Source of the DNA: Saururus chinensis | Lineage: Eukaryota; Streptophyta; Magnoliopsida; Piperales; Saururaceae | Direction of reading: 5' to 3' | NCBI GenBank assembly: GCA_035235625.1 | Contig: CP141142.1 | Location: 20,780,995-20,844,994 of the forward strand | Length of the DNA stretch: 64,000 bases | Part shown: positions 23,931 through 35,340 of the stretch, piece by piece | Numbering within the stretch: position 1 is the stretch's first letter | Layout of the letters: each line of letters begins with the position of its first letter | The notes under the pieces: generated by a model | The model's input: the letters and a program-made list of their open reading frames with translations, nothing else | Told to the model about the DNA's origin: nothing | The model's database searches: none | Position numbers and translations under genes: made by a program

Positions 23931-24078
23931 TTAAAACTAGTATTTTCAACAAGTAAGAATTAAGAATTCTATCAAAAGTTAGGAGTCCTATTTGAGAGTA
24001 ATATTCATCTAATCGACCTAACAAATCACTAGATTACTCTTAAAACTAGCATTTTCAACAAGTAAGAATTAATAATTC
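23861..24078 (+). repeat. 109-bp direct tandem duplication at the broken integrase end
   Basis: Two adjacent 109-bp units (23861-23969 and 23970-24078) match at 104 of 109 positions. The first starts inside the integrase zinc-domain frame. The second ends about 10 bases before the LTR of copia element C. Confidence 0.9.
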
Positions 24079-24087
24079 TAGCCACTT

Positions 24088-25227
24088 TGTGCAAAAAAAT
24101 TTTATCAAGCGAAAATGATTAAAACCTAATTATTCTCTCAATCAGAAATCAATCTACACATAGACACAATAATTTACATGGAAAACCCCCAACTAGGGTA
24201 AAAAACTACGATAGTTCCAAAGAAACTAAATCAATGTACTAAAACTTAGACTTTTCATGGAAACATGCAATCCACCGACTTTGTTTAGACTGTAATATAA
24301 TCTCGTCTTATTTAGATTGTTATTGTTATCCTTCAAGTCTTCTCCAAGGACTTGAAACTTTCTCATCGTTGCCTTGTCTCTGTCTACTTCTAGTCTTCAA
24401 TAATCTCCTCTTGTTGTCTTGACTTAGGCCTTGTGGAAATCTTAGATCTCCCATTGAAGACATACTACAACTCCTCTTTGAATACTATATCTATAAGCTT
24501 CTTTAGTTGGGGATTTTATTTTTCAATTCACCATAGATCCTTAATACAAAACTCAAGTGAATTCTCCTTTGGAAAACAATAAGCAATGATGTAAACCTTA
24601 TTTTCTCCTCTAGGTTTTTCTCCCTCCATTTCGTGATTTTATAACCCTTATACAGCTTAATAAATTGGTTTAAGACTTGCACTTGAATAAATAATGAAAT
24701 AGAAATTAGAAGGTCTTAATTTAGGTAAACTGTTCTTGAAACAATCGATCGTTTTAAATAGCGATCAGTTGGTCACTGTTTCTTAGGCACATGTTTCTTC
24801 AATCAATTAATTGATTATGAGAGAGATCAATCGATAACTCTAGGCTTCGTTTTGCATAGGTTTGAATCATTAGGCAATCGATTGTGTCTCCTCATTCTTT
24901 TAGCGATGGATTGTTCTATGTATTTTTTATAATTTTTCCCTTTATAACCTAAATATTTTTGAAATCTTTGTAATTACTTCTTAAAATTTTCAAAAGTGAT
25001 TTATGCATGCCAATGTGATCTAGATATGCTTCAAAACCCTTCATATTCTCTATCTTTCACCTTAATCAATAAGAACATGTATGCTCCTATTTTTCAAGTG
25101 TGTCAATTCAAATATGACTTAAACACAAAAACCTCAAATTAGACTTTAAGACTTCTAACATGTATATGGTTTCATGACATAATTTTGACAAAGAAATTAG
25201 CCAATATATGACTCATATGTTCTTACA
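24088..25227 (-). repeat. Copia element C: 3' LTR
   Basis: Minus-strand LTR from TGTAAGAACATATGAG (25227) to a probable CA terminus at 24088, 1140 bp. It lies immediately after a polypurine tract and shares ordered blocks with element A's LTR (9779-10965). The left terminus is the less certain end. Confidence 0.7.
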
Positions 25228-25242
25228 ATCTCCCCCTTCAGC
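25228..25242 (-). other. Polypurine tract of copia element C
   Basis: The minus strand reads GCTGAAGGGGGAGAT directly before the LTR start TGTAAG. This is the usual plus-strand priming tract and fixes the element's orientation. Confidence 0.85.
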
Positions 25243-27178
25243 TATTTTTTTTCAAAACACTACATACTTAATAATCAAAATAAAATTACAACTCTTTTCA
25301 TGGTGCATTGACTTTTAAATTATACAAAATAACTTGACACTACAAAGACTCAATTAATGTAAAATCATTAATTTTGAATTGAGCTAGAAAAGCCTTGTAT
25401 ATAGCTATACTTATCTTGCACACTTAAAATCAAATTTATTTGCATAGCACTGTCCAACCGATTATAAAGATCAACACTTTGATCATCATTAGTCACTTAT
25501 CCCCCTTTTCGACATAAATAGGCAAATAATTAAAGAAAAACAAGTAGTGAAATTGTCAATTAAGGAAATTAGTTAAGTACACAATCATCAAGACATAAAA
25601 ATAAAATACTCATACTATATCTTATGTCCATCATCTTTAGACATTGACTCCCCCCTTAATCTATGGCCCTAATAGGTAATGTGATGTGATATTCATTGAT
25701 AAGAACATACCCATATAAAATTGTTGAAAGAAACAAGTAAACATAGAGTTTAAATGTTCAACAATTTGAGCAATAACATTAGAATTTCAAATTATGAAGA
25801 ATCATGTCAAATTAATAGTTAGACAAGAAAAATATAAGCAATAAAAACTGTCTAAAAATCTAGTTAATTTTGACTTTAACTTTGAAATACACCTTTTCAC
25901 AAATGTTCTTTAAAAACTTTGAGCAATCAAAATTTTTGTTTTCAAATCATTTGAAAACAAAATCATGACAAATTCTAATGATAAAAAATATTGAATTCTA
26001 TTGAAAGCATTTCAATATGAGATCAATAACTCAAAAGAAAAGTTCAAATACTTAAAATTAGTAAAGTTGATATCTTTTTGGTGATTTTTAAATCAATTCT
26101 CTTTTAATCTAAGTGAATCCATTAATTATACTAATTAATACCTTGCCTTATATCAGTTAAACTCATTGGTATGTGATTGTCAATTTTATTCTCTTCTTTT
26201 TGATGCATTAATCTTCTTGTATTAATTTTTGAGGAAAACCTCCAATATAGTCAACTCTTGTCTCTTTTCATCTTTAATATCACAAGATCACTCTTAACCA
26301 CATTTAGACAAATTGTTCAGACCCTTGTGAAGACAGTTCACATTTTTTTACTTTCTTTAACTGGAATTTATGTATATGACTTTCCTACAATTATAAAAAA
26401 CAATTAAAAGCTCATTATCAACAGGCCCCTTCTTTTATTTTTGAGTTATGATATTTTTCCTCAAATAATTTTGAAAGGCTTGGCCTTTTCTGAATCCTCT
26501 CTACTAGCATCATAATTTTTTCTATTTTTTTTCATCTATATTTTTCAATCCCAAGTGGATGGGTGCTTCACATTAGTTTTTTCATCATCTTTATTAGGAA
26601 AATTCCATTCTTTAAAGAAAGACTAAAGTACATAAGACTTGTAAACATTGAAGTACATTACATAGAATTTTTTTTTTAAATTATAAATAAAAATCTAGCC
26701 AAAGTCCTCTAATTTGATCACATCGACTCCATTAAAATCCAAACATCTAAGTCAACTTATGTTTAAGAATTTTCTCTTGATATTCATTCTTAAAAGTATC
26801 TTGAGTCTCAACATTATGTGTGCAAGTTTTACAAACAGAGTGTTGCAGCATTTGGCAAAAGAAAATCCAATTGATTTTCACTCTCGTTGGTGTATCCTTC
26901 TCTTAGTTAAAGTATGTTTGACCACCAATCATGTTTCTTTTCAGCTTTAAAGAAAATTAATTTCAAAATATCTCAAGAGCTAAACTTCATAAAAAAAACA
27001 AAGCTAATTGCAAAATCAAGCAAAAGCTACACTAATTGTGTTTTTTTATCATATTTCATTTTTTTAATTTTTTTCTTTCAAATCCTATGAATAAAAAGAC
27101 ATGAAAACAAAGTAAGTATAAAACTAAGACATGTGTGTCCAAAAGAGTGAAAGAAGTAATTCATGGACAAAAACAATA
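25243..27178 (-). other. Copia element C: 3' non-coding region
   Basis: AT-rich with no coding signal. From about 26100 it is collinear with element A. The match continues on the other side of the MULE at 34092, which shows it was once continuous. Confidence 0.6.
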
Positions 27179-27515
27179 GGAAAAAATAAATAAATAATAA
27201 TAATAAAAATATTTACCAAAATAAACCACTTTGGGAAATATTTCCCAAAGTGATGCTCCTTTTTGCCACGCACGCCCCAGCCAAGCAGTTGGTACTTGCG
27301 CGACTTTTTTTTTTAATTTTTAAGTTGATTTCTTTGTTTGTTAGGATGAAATTGGTTTTAAGCCGATTTCGTCCTTCTAAATGAAGAAACCGTTTATAAG
27401 TTGACTTGGTTTCATCGCTCTGAATGACAAAATCAACTTAAGCTGATTTTGTCATTCTGAACGACGAAACTACCATAGTTGTCCCATTTCGTCCCTCGGT
27501 CTTGGCAGATTTCGT
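27179..27515 (+). repeat. MULE left terminal inverted repeat
   Basis: About 335 bp, matching the reverse complement of 33770-34091 almost throughout. It includes the palindrome CTTTGGGAAATATTTCCCAA and several GATTTCGTCCTTCTAAATGA-type motifs in alternating orientation, typical of MULE ends where transposase binds. The inner limit is near GTCCCATTTCGTCC..GGTCT. Confidence 0.85.
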
Positions 27516-28346
27516 TGTTATACACGCGAACCCGCTCAGCCTCCAGTCGTTTCTTCCTGCCGATCCAGCATTCTTCTCCACCGCCTCTGCCATCGTCCGG
27601 CCCGCCGCCAGTCCTGCCTCCTCTAGCCCGCCGTCGGTCCTACCTCCTCCCCAGAACCTTTGCCGTCGGCCGCCATTTTAATTGCGCCCATTTCGCACCC
27701 AATCCGTGGTACCCTAATGCTTCATTTTGTTAAATAATTGGTTTTAAAATGTGTTGATTTAAAGTCTGTGCTTAAATTAAATATTTGCTATGTGTCTAGG
27801 TTTTGCATTTTGCCTCTTACAAAAGTGCATTTTGCCTCTTGCGAAAGTACTACTCCAGGTTGTTTCGGTGTTGGTAAGGAGCTTATGAACTCTCTATTAA
27901 TTCAGTATTTTGGTGTAATGTGCGATTTGGATGATTTAGTTAAAAATAAGCATTTTTTGTCGAGTGGCTTTAGTGCTTTCTTTTACGGCTTATATGGTTT
28001 GTGACATTGCATGCATTATCGCATCAATTGTGTAATTTTATTGATTAGGAAATTTGTTCATTAATATAAAGTCTTCATGATATGCTTATATACTTGGTAA
28101 ATCTATTAGTTTCTATGCGTATATATTTTGAAAATATGTTGGTTACCATGCTTATATATTTGGAAAATCTCTTGGTTTTATTTAAATATTGTTGTGGTAT
28201 TTTATGCCTCTATTGATTGACATTTTTATTTAAAATCAAAGCTTAATTTAATAGAGAATATGAGTTAGCAATAGTTTGGTTAGGTGTATTAGTTTCCTTA
28301 ATCTAATATTAATTTAATTTATTGTTTATGAATTAATTGAATAGAA
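27516..28346 (+). other. MULE leader: GC-rich block then AT-rich untranslated region
   Basis: 27520-27700 is GC- and CpG-rich (CCGCC and CGTCGG runs) in an otherwise AT-rich element. AT-rich sequence follows to the transposase start. It probably contains the promoter and 5' UTR of the transposase. Short frames here show no family resemblance. Confidence 0.45.
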
Positions 28347-31153
28347 ATGGCAGAAGAATTGGTTAGTTTTTTACTTACCTATGACAGAGGCATGGAAAGA
28401 TTATTAATTAAGATGCTGTCGACGTATGATGAATTTGAGATGCAAGTAGTAAACAAGGTTGGGTGGGATCGAAGATGGAAAATTACTATCAAATGTAATA
28501 TTCCGTTGTATGCATCGAGGATGGCATTAATATGTATAAATGATGATGCATCAATGGGTTTTATGTTTCACCACTTGCGTCACATATTTCTTTCGAGTTA
28601 TTTCTCAAAAAAAGCCCGAGTGCCTAGTGAAAGGTGAAGTAGTTCACATAGGAGCTCGCATAGGAGCTCACATAGGAGCTCGGATAGAAATGTGAACAAT
28701 GAAAGGCATATGCAAATGCCGGTGGACGACGAAGAAGAAGGAAATTTATCTATGACAGTAGCTTCAAATGAACGTCATAGGTCATCTGCCCCTATTTACG
28801 ATGGAGGTGGACCTAATTGGAGGTAAGGTTGATTTAGTTGTGAATACATTTTGAATCTTATTATCCTTTAATGACAATACATTTAGCTAAATTTTGAGAT
28901 TTTGTGTGTAATATGGAAGGTCCACGATGCATGCACACGAGCCATTTAGCATTCAAATGTCTCAAGGCGGTGCATGGTATGAAACTCAAAATTCGATGGC
29001 ATTCATTTTCCTTGCACGTATGTTGGTCATACCGATGTTGGACCATCCAATCAAAGGTGAAATATATATTTATAAATGAATATAACTTTTTTAGGCTTAT
29101 GAAATTTAATACATATGTGATGTTTATATGTAGGGGGGGATATGTCCACGGTGAAGATATTGATGAAAATGAGGATAATGAAGGTGAAGATAATATTGAC
29201 AAAGTAAGTGGAAAAGATTCTGACATGAATGTAGAAGGGGTTAGAGGTGAAGAAAGTGCTCAACAGATGGTTGACGGTGACGGGGATGATGCGGTAGACA
29301 ATGCTATTGCTGGGAATGATATGAATGTAGATGATGAAGAGCCGTCATACTGTGAAGTGGAGCCACTTTATGCACACATCACAGATGAGGAGATATATGC
29401 GGCAGTTAATTCTACAATGGATATGGACCAACAAAACGAAGATGAGTTATATATTGGCCGCATCTTTGAGAATAAGGAAGCATTTGTTACAGCCTTGCAG
29501 GAGTTTTCCATTCAAAATCATGTCGAATACAAGGTTGTACGAACAAATTTGTCAGAGTATATAGTGAAGTGCATTGATAGCACTTGCCCTTGGAGAGTGC
29601 ATGGCTCAATAAAAAGGGGTGGTGGGTACTTCAAATTGATGAGGTACAAAGGTGACCACACATGTCGGAATGCCCAGCTTAGCACATATCATAGGTAGTG
29701 TAGTGCCTCTTTTATTTCGAAGGTCATAATGCCCGCTATCCAAGCCGAATTAACTCTCACACCAGGGGATATTATTCAAAGAATGAAGGAGAAGTATCAT
29801 GTTGACATATCTTATAAGAAAACATTGGCAGCAAGGAATATGACGATCAAGGCTATTTATGGAGATTGGGTAGAATCGTATAAATTGTTGCCAATGAACC
29901 TAAGGGCGGTGCAAGAAGCGAATCCTGACACCTACTACCGCTTAGAGGTTGATGAAGTACATCGTGCAGATGGTGGCATATGTAGGAGATTTAAGTGATT
30001 GTTTTGGGCATTTGGGCCGTCTATGGCAAGGTTTTGACATTGCATCCCCGTGATTGGTGTTGATGCCACTCACTTGTATGGTAGATACCCTGGTGCTCTT
30101 ATGGCTGCAATGGCTACAGATGGAATAATGGGTTATTTCCTCTTGCATTCGGGCTTGTCGGGAAGGAAGATGGAGACAATTGGAAATGGTTTCTAATGGA
30201 ACTGAGGGATCATGTACTGATGGGCATGACGAACATTGTCATTATTTCAGATTGACATAAGGGGCTTCAGAAGGCCGTGCCTGAGGTTCTTCCCGAGCCA
30301 GATTACCACCATCGTTATTGCATCTGTCACATAAAAGTAAATTTTAAGGAGTTCAAAAATGATACACTGATGGACTTGATTGGGGTAGCAGCTTGTGCAC
30401 TTACAATAGAAAAGTTTGATGCTAAAATGGACTTGATTGGTCAAGAAAGTCCTAGGGCAAACATCTCCTCTTAGGAGGAGAATTGCATCCTACACAGTGG
30501 TCCCTTGCCCACGGCGGTTTTATGACATTTGGCATGACGACTACAAATATGGCAGAAAGTTTAAATAGCAACTTGAAGGGGGCACAAGGTTTACCCATGC
30601 AGGCTTTAGTGTCAGCTATCTGTTATCGGCTCATAAAATTTTTTGTTAAATGGTCTTCTGCCGCCTCTGCCATGGCCACCCCGTATACTCCCATAGTGGA
30701 AGCTATATTGAGAGAGCAAACAAGAAAATTGGGGAGTATATACTTAATAGGATCAACAGGGGTCAGTACAAAGTGACATCAATTTATGCCCGAAAGGTTA
30801 TGGTAAATGCTGCAATGCATACTTGTACATGTAATATCCCTCAGGTTTATGGTTATCCTTGCTCGCACCTTATCGCTGTGTGGGCAAAGTGGCGGGAGCC
30901 AATCCAGACATCACTATTTTTCACATCCTCTACTTATAAAAATGTGTACTCCGCAAAATTTTATTCTCCTCGTGGTCGGGAGTATTGGGAGAGGGATATA
31001 CCTTTTGTATTATACCCTTCAATAGCAACAAAGCAACTCGGTCACCCACGGCCTGTTCGTATTAGGAATACAATGGACCGTACAACAATGGAGAGAGATG
31101 GTAGAGGAGGATATAAATGTAGGAGGTGTAAACAAAGAAGGCATAATAGTTAA
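28347..31153 (+). pseudogene. mudrA: mudrA-type MULE transposase, degenerate
   Basis: Start ATG 28347. An N-terminal PB1-like region (to about 28635) is followed by a serine-arginine repeat and an acidic linker with probable introns near 28827-28915 and 29057-29131. The MuDR DNA-binding domain (IGRIFENKEAFVTAL, KCIDSTCPW) lies at 29455-29600. The DDE core has first D in VDATHLYG (30062-30064), second D in IISD (30250-30252) and E in NMAESLN (30555-30557). The SWIM finger C-T-C..PC-S-H is at 30824-30868; a knuckle KCRRC follows near 31115. Breaks: stops at 29696, 29996, about 30036 and 30253, and frame changes near 30130-30240, 30475 and 30700. It would cut and paste the element by its inverted repeats. 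Confidence 0.88.
28635..28690 (+). repeat. 12-bp repeats encoding a Ser-Arg-His stretch in the transposase
   Basis: Four near copies of CATAGGAGCTCA give the reading SSSHRSSHRSSHRSSDR. A TGA at 28635 precedes it in frame; it is a stop or lies at the edge of an unrecognised intron. Confidence 0.7.
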
Positions 31154-31280
31154 TCATGTAGAAACCCTCCTGTTGATTGGTAAACATATAATCAACCTCT
31201 GTATTTATTCTATATTTTTTAGTCATGTACGCATGTGTTCCTTTCGATTAATTATATGATCTTAATTTTTCTCAGATAAT

Positions 31281-33544
31281 ATGGATCATGCAGAGCCTTG
31301 TTACGAGCTAGGACTGAGTGACACTTCCATACTCATACAGCAGGAGTCACATAGGTCTGCTACTATTTGGAGAGGAGAGGTATGATAAATTTTTATAAAA
31401 TTTGTTTCATTTTTTGGACGATATAGTATGCTATGTTAAAATTTTAAAATTTATTATAGGACCCCGGGTGCCTTGAGTGCACCGAACATTTTAAATATCT
31501 CTGCCATTGGCCTATAAACGAGCGTATTTTACCTTATATCAAGCGTGCGGGTTTCAGCCATTTCATTCATCTACAGTATGTCTGTCTAGATCGGCCCCTA
31601 TTGACAGCTCTTGTTGAGAGATGGAGGAGGGAGACTCAGACATTTCATTTGTCATATGGAGAGATGTCTATCATGCTCATGGATGTGGCAGTTCTATTAG
31701 GACTTCGTATTGATGGATGTCATGTGACAGGCACGACAGGAAGAGCTCATATGGATATATTAGTTAGACTTCTTAGTAGAGCTCCTCCTACTACAGTGAT
31801 GCATGGTAGCCGAGTGAGCCTACAATGGCTCTTACAAGAGTTTTGTGAGCTCCCAGCCGATGCTACAGAGATAATTATCGAGCAGCATGCACGAGCCTAT
31901 CTATTACATTTACTTGGAGCCACGATATCTGCGGATACCACAAGAAGCCACGTGCATGTTTCATATCTCTCCCTCCTTGCCGACTTTGACATGGCTGGTA
32001 CTTATTCATGGGGCAGTGCTACTCTCGCATTCTTATACCGAGAGTTAGGAAAAGCATGCCAGGCCATGACCTCAGGGATTGCGGGCTGTCTGACCCTTCT
32101 TCAGGTAATTAATTGTGTAACTTTACTTGGTGTTTTAGTCACGTATAGTTTTTTAATTGTAATATTTGTTATCACTATTTTCTGACATAGTTATGGTCGT
32201 GGGAGCACTTACACGTCGGCTGACCAAATGCTGAGATGGGTCGCTTGGTCGAGGGTGCTCCATTAGGGGCGAGGTAGGTTGTATTTATGTTTACCACGTT
32301 ACTTTTTTAGCAAAGTTGTATATACATATGTTGAACTTATTTTTTTAATTTAACTCCTTAAGGTGGAATGTTCGGAAAAAGAGAACAAAAAATCCACAAG
32401 GAGTACTCCGCCTATACATAGGGGAGTTAGACCACTAGTGGGTATACAAGGTAATTTTATTGCCGTGTTGAACTTTTTTATGTAATGATTTTAAAAAAAA
32501 TTGTCATTATTTAAACTAAATTATTTTTATATATTGTATAGATTATTTGGCAGTCGTACTCAGAGGACGTGTTGGCTGTGTTACCTCCCCTATGCACGGA
32601 CAATCGAGAGGTGTGGCTATCTCGAACTCCGTTAATATGTTACAAGATTATCGAGATGTATGTGCCGGATCGTGTAATGCTCCAGTTTAACTTGGAGCAA
32701 GGGGTCCCACCTTCTATCGTCGAGTTTGTCCACCGCATCACTCGACAGGGCCGCCATATTATCAACTGGGCTATACATCATGCGTCGTATATTGCTCGAT
32801 GGGAGGATAGGAGAGCCACTATTATTAGAGGGGAGATGGCTACGACATTGCAAGATGTTCGTAGTACTTATATGCAGTGGTATTTACCGATTACATGATG
32901 ATATATTTTACCGCGCGATGATGTAGAGGAGATGACATATCAGCCTAGGGGAGCATATGAGGCAACTCTAGTAAGTACAACTTTGTTAATTAAGGCATAT
33001 ATTATTTTCTTATTTTGTTTTAATTATTTATCTAATATTTAATTTATTTTTTTATAGCTTCGTCTAGTTCGACGTATGCATGCGCATTTGAGTGATGCAC
33101 TTATCACCTATACTTCGCTCGAGGACTTATCAGCAACATGTCAGTCGGTGATTAGAGAGTCTGATGATATCCTTCGTAGCTTGCCACTGCTTCATTCGGT
33201 AATCATGGATGTTCATCAAGATTATCCTGTAGATGAGGCCGCTCAGACGCAGCCGATGCACTCTTCATGCCCTGATATTCCATCATCATCAGCAGCGTAT
33301 AGCTCTCCTCTAGGTTCATCATTTCCGGACCTGCACATGTAGCTCAGCCAGATCCGATTTTATATTATAGACGACATCGGCCAGCTCGTGTTGTACCATC
33401 TATTACTTATGCTGAGCCGGAGCTGGACTTGGAGTCGCAGCCCGAGTCCGAGCCAGAGCCAGAGCCATAGCCAGACTAGAGGCAGATCATGAGGAGCTCG
33501 TACACCACCTTCGAGGACGAGGTCGAGGACGTAGGAGATTATGA
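31281..33544 (+). pseudogene. Plant mobile domain (PMD, MAIL1/MAIN-like) gene carried by the MULE, degenerate
   Basis: Six exons fit GT-AG rules with matching phases: 31281-31379, 31460-32104, 32190-32273, 32363-32450, 32542-32970 and 33058 onward. The reading shows PMD landmarks: LVERWRRETQTFHLSYGEM, VAVLLGLRIDG, LLADFDMAGTYSWGSATLAF, LWSWEHLHVG, RLYIGELDH, IIWQSY, PLICYKIIEMYVPDRVMLQF and INWAIHHASYIARWEDR. The C-terminus ends in RGRGRGRRR. The Arabidopsis relatives MAIN and MAIL1 act in the nucleus with a PP7-type phosphatase in gene silencing. The domain is often annotated as 'phosphatase 7 long form' or 'aminotransferase-like', though no such activity is evident. In-frame stops: TGA in exon 3, TAG in exon 4, tandem TGA at 32896-32901, and a frame change near 33340. 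Confidence 0.88.
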
Positions 33545-33769
33545 CATTACTTTTTTTATATGTTTATTTTAAACTAAACATTTTTTCGACTTGTGATGTA
33601 ATATTTTTGATACTCGTCTATGATGTACTTTAATGTTATATTTGTTATGGGTGGAATGAATGAAGTTGTGTATGTATTGTGTATGTTTTGAATGAATGAA
33701 CAGGGACATGTGATAAAATTAGTTTTAAATAGTATTTTAAAAAAAATTTATTTTGATTTTATCATTTAG

Positions 33770-34091
33770 AACGACGAAATCAGTATTGTTGCTGAGACCG
33801 AAGGATGAAATGGGACAAGTATGGCAGTTTTGTCGTTCAGAATGGCGAAATTAGCTTAAGTTGATTTCGTCGTTCAGAATGACAAAACCGGGTCAACTTA
33901 TAAACGGTTTCGTCATTTAGAAGGACGAAATCGGCTTAAAACTAATTCCGTCCTTCTAAATGACTAAATCAACTTAAATTTTTTTTAAAAAGTGCCTGCA
34001 TGGCAAAAAGGAACACCACTTTGGGAAATATTTCCCAAAGTGGTTTATTTTGGTAAATATTTTTATTTATTATTATTTATATAATTTTCCC
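33770..34091 (+). repeat. MULE right terminal inverted repeat
   Basis: Reverse complement of the left repeat, with the same order of GATTTCGTC motifs, the CTTTGGGAAATATTTCCCAA palindrome and the AT-rich outer end. It closes with CCC at 34089-34091 just before the target duplication. Confidence 0.85.
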
Positions 34092-35340
34092 AAAACAAAA
34101 TCTCTTACTTCTAGATATAAGACTCTTTAGCCTTGCCCTACCAATCCCAAGGCAACCAAAGGTAGACTTCCTTGCTTTAACCAATTGATCCTTCAAATCT
34201 TGAAGAACAACTTTCTTCACCCACACTCTCTTCTTCTCATACACTTGGTGGGGCAGCATAGGGGGTAGAGGAGGTAGTTTGCTTCTTCTTCTCATTCTTC
34301 TTTGACCTAAGTTTGAAAGGGTAGTTCTTAGGACATTCTCTTCTAACATGGACATTACTAAGGAAAATATCACACATACCCATAATGCTAGAACCTATCC
34401 TTCCTCCTTTCACTCTATACCTAGGTGGGTTGACACTATCTTAGGCTCTTTCACACTTTATTTTGCCTAGATAATTATTTTTGCTAAGGGGGTAGAAATA
34501 TAATTCCTAAAACCTAAACCCATTTTGTTTGTTTGACCTAAGCTAAGTATAGTCTCCGACTTCATCTTCCCACTCTTAAGCCCATCTAATTTCTCTTTAG
34601 AGACCATGAGTTCTCTATTGAGAGCACTAGATTTTTCTTTTTCACTTTATAGGTCATACTTCAGGTCATTTATTTCTCTTTCTAGTTTGTCATTCAACTC
34701 AACTAACCTATTAGTCTTTGGTGAAGACAACTAATTCATCTTATTTCTTCTTCAACTATCTCTCAAGACTTTTGGTTCTCTTAGTTAAAACTAAGAGTTG
34801 CTAGATGAATCCTTTCAACTTATCAAACTCAACTTCAAACTCTGAGTTCTCTTCTAGAGAAGTGGACTCATGAGAATCTTCTTCTGAACTATTATTCTTC
34901 ACACTTGCATGGAAGGCAATATAGTTGCATAGTTCTTCTTCTTCAGAAGAGCTCTCATTAGAGTAAGTTGTTTTAAACACCTTTCCCTTTTTCTTATAAT
35001 CAAACCCCTTCTGCCTTTTGAGCTTCTCATCTGAAGAATGTCAGAATTCAAGTTAGGACAATCAGTAGAAAAGTGATCAAACTTTTCACATTTAAATCAT
35101 TTCAAATTCTTCTTACCTTGTTTTGTTGGCCTCTCATATCCTTTTTCCCATTGTTTTTTCCCAAAAGTTTATCTCTTATTCCCAAATCTAAAGTTCTAAG
35201 TTTTCATGAATTTCTTGAAATTAAAAGCATTAGCTCATTATCATTGTCAGATTATTCATATTCCTCTAAGGTGTTTAAAACTTTATTTTTCCTAAAAGTT
35301 CTTTTAGATGCTTTTTGGGCATTCTTTTTTCCACGTGTCT
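34092..35340 (-). pseudogene. Copia element C: gag C-terminal half, degenerate
   Basis: On the minus strand: a broken segment ending NNGKRI near 35160, then a nucleocapsid knuckle CEKFDHFSTDCPNLNS (about 35095-35045). An acidic-serine linker NESSSEEEELCNY follows (about 34960), then a coiled-coil-like segment LTKRTKSLERQLKK (about 34790-34750) and RVWVKKVVLQDLKDQL (34235-34180). These match the gag of element A part by part. No protease follows; after 34092 comes the MULE and then the element's 3' non-coding region. The N-terminal half is missing to the right. Confidence 0.75.

Larger units (their letters stand above)
27179..34091 (+). mobile_element. 6.9-kb Mutator-like element (MULE) carrying mudrA and a plant mobile domain gene
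   Basis: Long terminal inverted repeats bound the element. The right outer end reads GGGAAAATTATATAAATAAT (reverse complement); the left is GGAAAAAATAAATAAATAAT. Both continue with AAATATTTACCAAAATAAAC and CACTTTGGGAAATATTTCCC. A 9-bp target duplication flanks it: AAAACAATA (27170-27178) and AAAACAAAA (34092-34100), 8 of 9 identical. Inside, in one direction, are a mudrA-type transposase and a multi-exon plant mobile domain gene. It lies in copia element C; the equivalent place in element A (near 7575-7590) is uninterrupted. Both genes are broken, so it could move only with help from elsewhere. Confidence 0.9.
24088..35340 (-). mobile_element. Copia element C, minus strand, pol-less, split by a MULE
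   Basis: On the minus strand it has gag (35340 to 34092), the MULE, a 3' non-coding region (27178-25243), polypurine tract (25242-25228) and 3' LTR (25227-24088). It is collinear with element A, including the gag-to-3'-region junction that skips pol. The 5' LTR and gag N-terminus are missing at the right, where G1 3' non-coding sequence begins. Confidence 0.7.

Noticed and set aside
27193..27206. Target duplication of the MULE placed in the AATAATAAT run
   Set aside because: The inverted repeat similarity continues outward to GGGAAAATT, and flanks there give a better 9-bp match (AAAACAATA/AAAACAAAA).
28861..29226. 121-codon minus-strand frame opposite the transposase
   Set aside because: Antisense shadow of the transposase acidic region and introns.
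32632..32853. 73-codon minus-strand frame in the PMD gene
   Set aside because: Antisense shadow of PMD exon 5.
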